NCBI RefSeq assembly: GCF_014805685.1
Contig: NC_060906.1
Location: 23,901,126 to 23,965,125, forward strand
Direction: 5' to 3'
DNA from: Silurus meridionalis
Lineage: Eukaryota > Chordata > Actinopteri > Siluriformes > Siluridae
DNA length: 64,000 bases
The position numbers and the translations under genes were made by a program. Under the pieces are notes generated by a model, which saw only the letters and a program-made list of their open reading frames with translations, searched no databases and was not told the DNA's origin. Shown piece by piece: positions 55,195 to 64,000 of the stretch (the stretch's first letter is position 1; every line of letters starts with the position of its first letter).

Positions 55195-55735
55195 TATATA
55201 CACTATATTGCCAAAAGTATTCCCTCCACTCTTCTGGGAAGAAGTTCCACTAGATGTTGGAGTGTGCTTATGGATATTTGTGTTGAGCCAAAAGGGTGTT
55301 AGTAAAGTCAGGTACTGATGTAGGTGAGGAGACCTGGGGTGCAGTCAACGTTGACATTCATCCCAAAGGTGTTCAGTAGGGATGAGATCAGAGCTCGATA
55401 GCAGGAGATCTTCCTCTCCAAAGCATGTAAACCAGATCTTTAAGGAGCTCACTTTGTGCACAGGGGCATCACCATGCTGGAGCAGGTTTGGGTTCAAGTG
55501 GATGCTAAATTTTATTATAGCGCCATCTATCTGTGGACATTATCTGTGTAAAGCTGCTTTGGGACAATGTTCATTGTTAAAAGCGCTATACAAATAAAAA
55601 TGAATTGAATTGAATCTAAAGACTGTACAATTGAGTGCCTCCAGATTTGTGGTAACAGTTTAGGAAAAAAAACACATATAGCAGGACAGGTCAGGTGTCC
55701 CAATACTTTTGGAAATATAGTTTATATATATATAA
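55195..55735 (-). mobile_element. Tc1-derived miniature element, copy 11, interrupted
   Basis: Left end TATATTGCCAAAAGTATTCC, right end GGTCAGGTGTCCCAATACTT at 55688. At about 55505-55618 it is interrupted by a non-LTR 3' tail fragment. Confidence 0.75.
55505..55618 (+). repeat. Non-LTR retro-tail inserted in the MITE
   Basis: GTAAAGCTGCTTTGGGACAA, AAAGCGCTATACAAATAAAA and a (TGAAT)n tail: the 3' terminus of a fish non-LTR element in + orientation. Confidence 0.75.
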
Positions 55736-56594
55736 AAAACTGTAAATGGATATGTTTATTCTTTTTTTGCATGAAAAGAAGAAATATATAATAAATAATA
55801 AACTCTGACCTGATCACCGTAACTGTGGTGGTCATCTATTACTTTACTATCATTATAAATGTGTAATTAGCGATCGTTCATGATGGAGAGAAAAAATTCA
55901 TAATAATATATGAGCGTAAACAGGTTCAGAATAATTTCGAGATGAGTAAAGCAATCCAATAAAGCTTTCTATACAGGCTTTAATTTATTCGACATTTCCA
56001 CAAGCGTTCCCTTCGTTTTATTTCCCTCTTACCAAATTGTCAGGGAAAAAAAAAACCCAATACAAATAGTGAGAAATCGCAAAGGCCTGAATATAAACAG
56101 GGCGGAAAATGATGAAAGGAGCAGACAGCGTAATGCGCCTAATGTTTTAATGGCTGCGCGAGGAACGCGGTGCTGTGGGGAAAAAACGGAAAATAAAGAA
56201 AAATGCTCAAAACAACAGAACATTTTTTTAGGCGGTGGGGGTGGGAGGGTGGGGAGTCTTGTTTTGCTTTTACCCATTTAAATGTTTAATGCGATTTATT
56301 TCTCGTTGTTTTTTGGGTTTTTTCGTTTTCCATCGTTCAATATTTTGGCTAAAATGAGTTTAATAGTCTATTTGGAAAGTACAAAAAGCGTTAGAAAGCC
56401 AGATTGATGGCATCCATTTCCATGTTATGGTGTTCCTTCATGTTATGGTGAAGAACAAAGATTGTGCACCAATTTGTTTCAGGAAATCTACTAGCAATGG
56501 AAAGGTGTGATTTGAAGCTATCTTGAGAATGGTGTATGGAAGGTATAGCATGAAGAAGCAGAGATAATGTTACTGCCCTGGCTTTGATTTTAAC
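55736..56594. other. Single-copy-looking non-coding
   Basis: No repeat family. 56050-56230 is of balanced composition and free of repeats. No exon supported. Confidence 0.35.
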
Positions 56595-56968
56595 CAAAAT
56601 TTGTAGACACCTGAAAATAAGATTAGTATGTGATTCTTTTTGAACATCCCATCCCACATTTAGTTGCTATTTGCCATTATAATAAGCTCCACTCTTCTGG
56701 GATTCTGGGAAGATGTTCTCCTGGGTTCTTGTGGAGATTCATTCAGCCACAAGGGTGCTAGTAAAGTCAGGTACTGATAAAACCAGTGAGGAGACCTGAG
56801 GTGCAGTGAGTGTTCACAGAGCTCTATAGCAAGAGATCTTCCACTCCAGCCCATGGAAGGCAGATCTTCGTGAAGGCATTGGGCTCAATGCTTTGCTGGA
56901 ACAGGTTTGGTCTCCTAGTTCAAGTGAAGGGACAGTTTCATCCAAAGACGTCCAGTCTGTTTTATATG
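56595..56968 (-). mobile_element. Tc1-derived miniature element, copy 12
   Basis: ATTTGTAGACACCTGAAAAT start, then CTCCACTCTTCTGGGATTCT, GGAGATTCATTCAGCCACAA, CAATGCTTTGCTGGAACAGG and CATCCAAAGACGTCCAGTCT. The outer right end is missing. Confidence 0.75.
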
Positions 56969-57418
56969 ATATACAGTATATCATTTCCTGTTAGTTGACT
57001 AACACACACTAATCCATCGTATGATTTCTATCTAGGATCATGCTTCAGTGTGACGTGCGACTCGGTTTTTTCTCGCATATCTCACTCTTGGAATAATGAG
57101 AAACCAGTGCTGAGCGATGCTGAGAGGCAGGATGCAGACGGCTCATTGATTTTATTTCAGATACCACAGCTAGGGTCAAACACAGACAGGCAGAGTCACC
57201 CGGGTCGAATATTTAATGTAATCCTGAAAACCAGCCAACATCAATCCCAGAAAGCACTAGAGGAGATAGCAAGCAGAAGCTTGGCGGCTGATTAGCCGAT
57301 TTTTTTACTCATTATTTTATAGAGTCTAAACCGAGTACTTGTGAGTTTAGTTTCCTTTGGCAGGAGCGATATTTAAAATAATAATAAAAAAAAGAATATT
57401 TGTGTAGATAAAGGAAAA
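56969..57418. other. Non-coding, nothing recognised
   Basis: No signature. Confidence 0.35.
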
Positions 57419-57812
57419 CAGTGGTGATCAGTGATTGGTTGTTGTGGAACAGTAGTAATCAGTAATTGGTTGTTTGAAATACGGGTTATCAGTGATTAGA
57501 TTGTGAACACAATGATGACCAGAGATTGGTCCTTGAGGATAGTGGTGATCAGTTTTGTCTAAAACAATGGCGATTGTTTGTATGGAACAATTGTAATCAG
57601 TGATTGGTTGTTGAGAACAATGGTGATCAGTGATAAAAAAAAAAAAAATGATGACCAGATATTGGTCCTTTGGAACAATAGTGATCAGCAATTGGTTGTT
57701 GTGGACAATGGTGATCAGCGATTAAATAGTAAAAACAAGGATGACCAGATATTGGTCCTTGGGAACAATGGTGATCAGTGATTGGTTTTTGTGGACAACG
57801 GTGACCAATGTT
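57419..57812 (+). repeat. ~30-bp minisatellite, about 13 copies
   Basis: The unit is CAATGGTGATCAGTGATTGG plus TTGTTGTGGAA. Three slightly different unit types alternate (GGTTGTTG, the A-rich or TAAATAG type, and ATATTGGTCCTTGG), so a ~90-bp super-period is visible from 57590. Confidence 0.85.
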
Positions 57813-58319
57813 TTTTTTTTTTTGTCGCTAAAAGTTCAGAAACAGCACCGAGCACAATACACAAGAGTAGGAATATTCAGACTGACCTCTGACCTTAATA
57901 TTGTGGCTGTATGACTTCAGTCAACATTGTGCACTGCTGAGGTGACTTTTTCTCCTCAGAGAGAGAGGGACGCTGAGGTGTTCCTGTCATTCACTCCTTA
58001 TATTCATGAATTCCTAAAGAATCTGGAGCTGTGTTTGGGGCAATAAATTGACATGGGACAGAATTTGTGTGAATGTATAATTAAAACATCATTTGAGCAA
58101 CAGAAATGTGTTCTACCCGGAGAGCTAATGCTAATGGGATAATCAGCAGAAAGTGAATGGCTAAGCAGTGAGCGCTGGGATGAAGGAAAATTAGCGTCAG
58201 CGTCAGGTCACTGTGACAGTGATGAAAATTGTACATGAGGATTTAATAGTCGCTATCTGAGACGTGCTAAATACATGGAGGTTTTTTCTTGCCAAAAAAG
58301 AATATACTGTACAGCAAGC
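57813..58319. other. Non-coding, nothing recognised
   Basis: Spacer between two minisatellites. A T-run lies at 57811-57823. Confidence 0.35.
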
Positions 58320-59573
58320 TATAGAACTGTGGGGTGGGAGTGTGTGAGGTGTGTGTGGGGTGGCATATAAGCATGTGTGAAGGTGTGTGGGGTGTGTGAG
58401 GGGTGTGGGGTGGCTGTAGGGGTGTGTGGTGGTGTGGGGTGGCTGTAGGGGTGTGTGGTGGTGTGTGAGGGGTTGCGGGGTGGCTGTAGGGGTGTGTGGG
58501 GGTGTGGGGTGACTGTAGGGGTGTGTCATGGTGTGTGGGGTGGGTGTAGGAGTGTGGGGTGTGTGGTGGGTTGTGAGGTGGCTGTAGGGGTGTGTGGTGG
58601 TGTGTAAGGGGTTTGGGGTGGCTGTAGGTTTGTGTAGGGGTGTGTGTGTGTGTGTGTGTGTGAGGTGGCTGTAGGTTTGTGTAGAGGTGTGTGTGGGGTG
58701 GGTGTAGGAGTGTGGGGTGTGTGTAGGGGTGTGTGGTGGTGTGAGGGGTGGCTGTAGGTTTGTGTAGGGGTGTGGGGTGTGTGTAGGGGTGTGAGGTGGC
58801 TGTAGGTTTGTGTAGAGGTGTGTGGGGTGTGTGAGGGGTGTAAGAGGACTGTAGGGGTGTGGTGGTGTGAGGGGTTTGGGGTGGCTGTAGGTTTGTGTAG
58901 AGGTGTGTGGGGTGTGTGAGGGGTGTAAGGTGGCTGTAGGGGTGTGTGGTGGTGTTTGAGGGGTTTGGGGTGGCTGTAGGTTTGTGTAGGGGTGTGGGGT
59001 GTGTGTAGGGGTGTGAGGGGTGTGAGGTGGCTGTAGGTTTGTGTAGAGGTGTGTGGGGTGTGTGAGGGGTGTAAGGTGGCTGTAGGGGTGTGTGGTGGTG
59101 TTTGAGGGGTTTGGGGTGGCTGTAGGTTTGTGTAGGGGTGTATGAGGGGTGTGAGGTGGGTGTAGGGGTGTGTGGTGGTGTGTAAGGGGTGTGGGGTGGC
59201 TGTAGTTTTGTGTAGGGGTGTGCGGGGTGTGTGAGTGGGTGTGGGGTGGCTGTAGGGGTGTGGTGTGTGTGTGAGGGGTTGGGGTGGCTGCAGGTTTGTG
59301 TAGAGGTGTGTGGGGATGTGTGAGGGGTGTGTGGGGTGGCTGTAGGGGTGTGGTGGTGTGGGGTGGCTGTAGGGGTGTGTGCTGGTGTGTGAGGGGTGGC
59401 TGTAGGGGTGTGGGGTGGCTGTAGGGGTGTGGGGGTGTGGGGTGACTGTAGGGGTGTGTCATGGTGTGTGGGTGGGTGTAGGAGTGTGTGGGGTGTGTGG
59501 TGGGTTGTGAGGTGGCTGTAGGGGTGTGTGGTGGTGTGTAAGGGGTTTGGGGTGGCTGTAGGTTTGTGTAGGG

Positions 59574-59605
<32 letters not shown>

Positions 59606-60297
59606 TGTAGGTTTGTGTAGAGGTGTGGGGTGTGTGAGGGGTGTGAGGTGGCTGTAGGGGTGTGTGGTGGTGTGTGAGGGGTGGCTGTAGGTTTGTGTAG
59701 GGGTGTGGGGTGTGTGTAGGGGTGTGAGGTGGCTGTAGGTTTGTGTAGAGGTGTGTGGGGGTGTGAGGGGTGTAAGAGGACTGTAGGGGTGTGTGGTGGT
59801 GTGTGAGGGGTTTGGGGTGGCTGTAGGTTTGTGTAGAGGTGTGTGGGGTGTGTGAGGGGTGTAAGGTGGCTGTAGGGGTGTGTGGTGGTGTTTGAGGGGT
59901 TTGGGGTGGCTGTAGGTTTGTGTAGGGGTGTGTGGGGGTGTGTGAGGGGTGTGAGGTGGCTGTAGGTTTGTGTAGAGGTGTGTGGGGTGTGTGAGGGGTG
60001 TAAGGTGGCTGTAGGGGTGTGTGGTGGTGTTTGAGGGGTTTGGGGTGGCTGTAGGTTTGTGTAGGGGTGTATGAGGGGTGTGAGGTGGGTGTAGGGGTGT
60101 GGTGGTGTGTAAGGGGTGTGGGGTGGCTGTAGTTTTGTGTAGGGGTGTGCGGGGTGTGTGAGTGGGTGTGGGGTGGCTGTAGGGGTGTGGTGTGTGTGTG
60201 TGAGGGGTTGGGGTGGCTGCAGGTTTGTGTAGAGGTGTGTGGGGATGTGTGAGGGTGTGTGGGGTGGCTGTAGGGGTGTGTGAGGGGTGGCATGAGT
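58320..60297 (+). repeat. 2-kb G/T-rich minisatellite with two ~930-bp blocks
   Basis: Built from GGGGTGGCTGTAGGGGTGTG, GGCTGTAGGTTTGTGTAGAG and GTGTGTGAGGGGTGTAAGG elements. Landmarks recur at a constant offset: GACTGTAGGGGTGTGTCATG at 58511 and 59444 (933 bp), and GGCTGCAGGTTTGTGTAGAG near 59286 and 60215 (about 930 bp). The whole array is therefore a duplicated block. Two overlapping - strand frames of about 700 codons (Thr/His/Pro/Tyr-rich) exist in different phases and have no codon-level signature beyond the repeat. The + strand has hundreds of GGGG runs. Confidence 0.95.
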
Positions 60298-60685
60298 CTC
60301 AGGAGGATCCGTTAAACATGTTTTATAGTGCTGAAAACATAAAAGAGTTTTTAAGAACCCCCAAGTGGCAGAAAAGTGTTTAGTCCTAGAGTTTTCCTGG
60401 ACCGTAAACAGTTTGTCCATGATATAAAACATTTTAGACGAGAAGGAGCTTTTACTGATCAAGAAATCTTAAGATTGAAGAAGCTGATAACAAAAGTCAA
60501 TAATGAAAACTCAGATGAAGACTGATAGAGTGTGTGGCGTATTTTACTTTGGGTTTTTTAGCACTCGTTCGGGTTTACTTTTATCTCTTTTAATAAACAG
60601 GATCCACGTTGTGAGTTTTAATATAAATGGAGCAAAAAAACACGGGATGTTGCTGACTGGGTGAAGGAGTGGGACGGGTTGGTAA
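60298..60685. other. Non-coding spacer
   Basis: Nothing recognised before the LINE begins. Confidence 0.35.
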
Positions 60686-61862
60686 TTTGGAGTCACAACA
60701 CATCACTAATCATTAAACTACCGCACTGCAGAGTTTTTCATTTTGGGAGGTGATTTTAATTGTACAGCAGACACTCTAGACAGGAACTATGTAGAACCTA
60801 ATGCAGCATCCCATAAGCACCTTTGGGAGCTGGTAGAGGCCCATGATCTATGTGACATATGGAGAAATTTAAATAAGAAACAGAGACAGTACATGTGGGC
60901 CCACTTCATAGACAACACGCTCTCCCTGGCGAGATTAGATCGCTTTTATGGTTTCAAGCAACAACTGACTTATTATACAAAGTGCTTTATTTTTCCAGTA
61001 GGCATCTCAAACCACTACATAGTACAGTGTAAACTCAGTAAAAAGAATTTAAAACCTAAGAGCACCGACTGTCATTTTTATACTTCACTTTGAAAAAATA
61101 ACGCTCATTTTGGGGAGTCTTTTATTTGTTTATGGAATTGTTTTAAACTGGATCAGGCAGATTTTAACTCCTTACAGCAGTGGTGGGATTTAACTAAAGC
61201 AAAAGCACAAATAAAAGTATTTTTTTCAACAGTACACTCTAACCGTTACAAGAGACATTTCCAGATCTCTGGAAGCTCTGGAGATAGAGATTTGCATTTT
61301 GGAGGCCACAGGAAATTTAGGGCACATTAAAGCCCTCAAAAATAAAAAAGCAAAAATAAATGACCTGTTGGACATTACAGCACGGAGGGCACTGTCCTGC
61401 TCATGTCTTAAAAGCGTGACTGAGATGGATGCTGGACAGAAACGATGAATGCATGCTGTGCAAACAGAATCAGGGGATCTCATGTCAGAGCCTGCTGAAA
61501 TTCACCAGCAGACAGTCAGCTTCTATTCTAAGTTGTATAGCAGCGTGAGGTCAGGGGCACAGGAGGTGAAGGAGAGCTTCCTCAGTAACCTGCCAAAGCT
61601 CACAGAATCAGTGGCCAATGAGATGCACCGGGAGCTGACACTGGCCGAGCTTTAGGATTCTTTCCAAGACATAGGGAACAGGCGGGTGACAGGAATAGAT
61701 GGTCTCCCTGTTGAGTTCTTCAAGGCTTTCTGGGCAACAATAGGGCAGGACATGCTAGAGGGCCTACAGGACAGTGTAAAGGCTAGTCAGCTCCCATCAA
61801 GCTGCAGGAGAGTCGTCCTGACCCTGCTGCCAAAGAAGGGAGACCTGACCCACCTAAAGACA
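60686..61862 (+). pseudogene. Tx1-clade-like LINE, 5' part (endonuclease to RT)
   Basis: Frame pieces in order: GGDFNCTADTLDRN (apurinic-type endonuclease, GDFN motif at 60748), SLARLDRFYGFKQQL and PVGISNHYIVQCKL (end of the endonuclease), a linker with VHSNRYKRHF, then VTGIDGLPVEFFKAFW (61688-61735, RT start) and CRRVVLTLLPKKGDLTHLK (to 61860). Stops at 61092 and 61655 break it. It is 5' truncated. Such elements copy themselves by target-primed reverse transcription. The sequence is cut at 61862 by an LTR-type insertion and resumes at 63112. Confidence 0.85.
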
Positions 61863-62174
61863 TGTCGACCGGCGAGTGAACTCAGGTGGACGCAAAAAAA
61901 AGCGTGCCAGTCCGCGAGTAAACTCAGATGGACACTAAAGAGAGAAAGTGTGCCAATCCGGGAGTGAGACTGGTGGATGCCGAAGGAGCTTGTGCCGATC
62001 CAGGAGGGACTGATTGTGAGTGACAAGAAGGAAAGGCGCCCCGAACCGCGAGTGTGTGGGTGAACCCTGGTGTGAGTACTGGAAAGGAAAATGAAAGTGA
62101 ATAAAAAAAGCTCTGCTTGGTGAACTTTTGCCTGTCTATCTTTCTTCCAGTGTGATACCAGTGAATTTGTTACA
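61863..62174 (+). repeat. Left LTR
   Basis: Starts TGTCGACCGGCGAGTG and ends TTGTTACA. Its 5' part is made of about five ~44-bp subrepeats (GTGCCAGTCCGCGAGT, GTGCCAATCCGGGAGT, GTGCCGATCCAGGAGG). A polyadenylation signal lies at 62100. Confidence 0.68.
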
Positions 62175-62373
62175 GTGGTGCCAAAACTCCAGGGAGACTA
62201 CATCACGGGGGGAGTGGGACTAGGTCCATGAGGAGTGCTGCAGCCGCTGCGGTGCCAACTGAATCCTATGCGGCGAGATGGGTCCGGCAGCGAAAACAGG
62301 CACTCCATCATCTGCCACGCCTCTCCAGTGAAGTCCAGATGGCAGTGAGTGTACCCAGGGACAGGCAGTTTCT

Positions 62374-62402
62374 TTCTCTCTCTCTCTCTCTCTCTCTCTT
62401 TC
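62374..62402 (+). repeat. (CT)n microsatellite inside the LTR element
   Basis: About 13 CT units in the internal region; the complementary (GA)n lies at 62682-62720. Confidence 0.93.
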
Positions 62403-62678
62403 ATTCCCTCTCTCCTTCCCCACCCGCATGCCTGGACACCCACTCCTCAGAATCTGGGAGCACTCGTCACCACCTTCTGCCTCTCCTGTATCGGGGGGGA
62501 GTCAGCTCAGGCTGGATGGTTCCCTGGCCTGAGTCGGGGGTATGTACCAGTGGTGCGTGAGTGGAGGGCTGAGCCGGACAGAATGAGCGGTAAGAAACAC
62601 CTGCAGCTGATGAGACTAATCAGTGAGCTCTGTTTCAATCTGGTGATGCCAATAAAGAGAGGAGAGACACCAACCTCC

Positions 62679-62681
<3 letters not shown>

Positions 62682-62720
<39 letters not shown>
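62682..62720 (+). repeat. (GA)n microsatellite inside the LTR element
   Basis: About 19 GA units just before the putative polypurine tract. Confidence 0.94.
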
Positions 62721-62722
<2 letters not shown>

Positions 62723-62751
62723 AAGCAGAGAGAGGAACGGAAGGATCGCCA

Positions 62752-63111
62752 AATGTGGACTAAGCGCGGGCAGGCGCTGGTGGAAGAACTGAACTTGGGT
62801 GGACAAAAAAAAAAAAACGTGCCAGTCCGTGAGGAAATTCGGGCAGGCGCTAAAGAGAGAAAGTGCGCTGATCCGCAATTAGATGGGCAAACGCAGAAGT
62901 AGTGCCTGCCGTTCTGGAAGGGACTACCAGCGAACATCGAAAAAGAAAAGGCGCCCCGAACCATGAGTGTGTGGGTGAACCCTGGTGTGAGTACTGGAAA
63001 GGAAAGCAACGTGACGTTACGTGAAAACGAAAGAAAATAAAGAAAGCTCTGCTTGGTGAACTTTTGCCTGTCTATCTTTCTTCCAGTTCAGTACCAGTTT
63101 TTTTTGTTACA
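62752..63111 (+). repeat. Right LTR
   Basis: Parallels the left LTR from GGTGGACAAAAAAA and GTGCCAGTCCGTGAGG to the TTGTTACA end, with an AATAAA at 63036. Its start is less certain than its end. Confidence 0.62.
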
Positions 63112-64000
63112 TTTAGGCTATTGGGCATGAAAAAAAGGCTTTTGACCGGGTTCACCATGAATACTGGTGCTGCATATTGAGAATGTACTGGAGGTTAATG
63201 CCGGTTTATGTTCCCCTTTTAGAGTTTACAGAGGGATAAGACAAGGCTGTTTACTGTCAGGAATGTTGTACACTATAGCTAAACCGCTTTACTCTACCTG
63301 TCAGCGTACGCAGATGACCTGGCTGTAATGGTGGGATCCCAGACTTATGTGCTGCTAAACACTACACTGCTGGAGGAGCCCCTGGTCTACGGGAGTCAGC
63401 TGGACACCTTCGGTGCGACCACCCACACACTGTCCAGAGCTCTGATCTCCTCAAAGATTGTCACACTCCGTGAGCTGGTGAACATCACATGGACAGACCT
63501 GTCGAATGTGGAGGACCTGGCCGCACGTACGGGACTCTGGTCCCTGCGCATGGCTAACAGCTCCTACACTGCTGGAGGTCCACATTAACAGCAGAGGAGC
63601 CTGTTCAGCTGTAGGACTATGAAATCAGCAAGACCGGTCCTGCCGTGTGGAGGTTACCCTCCTGGAGTGCAGGGGTGAAGTGGAGATGAACTTCAGGACA
63701 ACGACAGGGAAGCTGCTCTACAGGGCCTGTGTTAAGGTTTAAAATAAGAATAAACCGAGTGGGAGGGTGGACACCCAGTGGAGAAATGTTCTTGGTTTTA
63801 ATAATGATATTAAATCAGTGTGGAGGCACTGTTCAAACCACCGTTAACCAAGAAAACTGCCGACCTCCAGTGGAGGATTTTACACTGCTTCGTCTCTGTA
63901 AACTCTTTTATTTGTATTTTAAACCCTGATGTTTTACAGGACTGTCCCTTCTGATCACAGAGAAAAACAGTTTTTAATGCTTTTATACTGCTCCTGGTTA
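63112..64000 (+). pseudogene. Tx1-clade-like LINE, 3' part (RT core to C-terminus)
   Basis: Continues the RT: EKKAFDRVHHEYW (63128-63168), GIRQGCLLSGMLYTIA (63234-63281), SAYADDLAVMV with the catalytic YADD intact at 63307-63318, then LEEPLVYGSQLD and TLSRALISSKIVTLRELV of the C-terminal domain. From 63735, shifted frames carry the later C-terminal part (text for GGWTPSGEMFLV). About 80 residues between LTHLK and the F-D-R-V box are missing at the insertion point. The element runs beyond the window end. Confidence 0.85.

Larger units (their letters stand above)
61863..63111 (+). mobile_element. Short non-coding LTR retroelement (TRIM-like)
   Basis: Two direct repeats of about 310-360 bp enclose about 575 bp. 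Each ends with GGTGAACCCTGGTGTGAGTA, AATAAA (62100 and 63036), GCTCTGCTTGGTGAACTTTT, GCCTGTCTATCTTTCTTCCA and TTGTTACA. Right after the first copy comes TGGTGCCAAAACTCCAGG (62176), a good primer-binding site. Before the second copy is a purine stretch (AGAGAGAGGAACGGAAGG). No gag or pol lies between. Element borders are inferred and no clean target duplication is seen. Confidence 0.72.

Noticed and set aside
58203..60462. Two - strand open frames of about 700 codons, rich in Thr, His, Pro and Tyr
   Set aside because: They lie on the same 2-kb minisatellite in two different phases. Both are open only because the repeat lacks stops on that strand.

Overview
The window looks like teleost fish intergenic DNA or a very large intron, and it is dominated by repeats. 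Evidence is the dense (CA)n, (TA)n, (GATA)n and (CT)n microsatellites, about a dozen minisatellites, decayed Tc1, mariner and pogo/Tigger DNA transposons, tRNA-derived SINEs, and RTE-like and Tx1/L1-like LINE pieces. The repeat mix would fit a catfish-like teleost, but that is an impression and not a proof. I found no exon of a host protein-coding gene that I can defend. Every recognisable protein signature belongs to a mobile element, and every such element visible here is broken.

Layout. 0-10 kb: an internally deleted Tc1-like element (256-797), a polypyrimidine tract (1.6-2.2 kb), a G-rich hexamer array (3.2-4.0 kb), a 30-bp minisatellite (6.4-6.9 kb), a 42-bp tandem repeat (7.5-7.7 kb), and (GATA)n plus GA-rich arrays (9.1-9.8 kb). 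10-20 kb: SINE clusters (14.5-15.2 and 18.1-18.8 kb), a Tc1-like remnant at 12.8-13.1 kb, and many copies of a Tc1-derived miniature family. 20-30 kb: a non-LTR retrotransposon 3' end (20.1-20.9 kb), a nearly full-length but frameshifted Tc1-like transposon (21.36-22.95 kb), a Tigger-like MITE lodged in (TA)n, a mariner-like remnant (25.7-26.2 kb), and a 1.5-kb RTE-like LINE 3' half (26.6-28.1 kb).

30-45 kb: a decayed gag-like region with a CCHC knuckle and acidic repeats (31.1-32.1 kb), a second Tc1-like family with long TIRs (32.7-34.2 kb), 58-bp and 30-bp minisatellites, and a duplicated 220-bp segment carrying SINEs (37.3 and 38.9 kb). GATA/GACA arrays follow (40.8-41.3 kb), then 21-bp and 39-bp minisatellites (41.7-42.7 kb), an RTE-like fragment, and a fragment of a non-LTR 3' end. 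45-58 kb: a mariner fragment, a four-cycle composite microsatellite (46.8-47.5 kb), a Tc1-like/RTE junction (50.5-51.8 kb), a pogo/Tigger-like element with both TIRs (53.3-54.3 kb), and further miniature copies. 58-64 kb: a 2-kb G-rich minisatellite built as two ~930-bp blocks, then a Tx1-clade-like LINE interrupted by a short LTR retroelement and running off the window end.

The window carries no gene pathway. Its biological interest is in how elements parasitise each other. A tRNA-Glu-like SINE shares its tail with the RTE-like LINE. A SINE-plus-flank unit has moved into a MITE. TA-targeting transposons sit in TA microsatellites. A minisatellite appears to have grown out of a retroelement 3' UTR. 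An LTR element is nested in a LINE.
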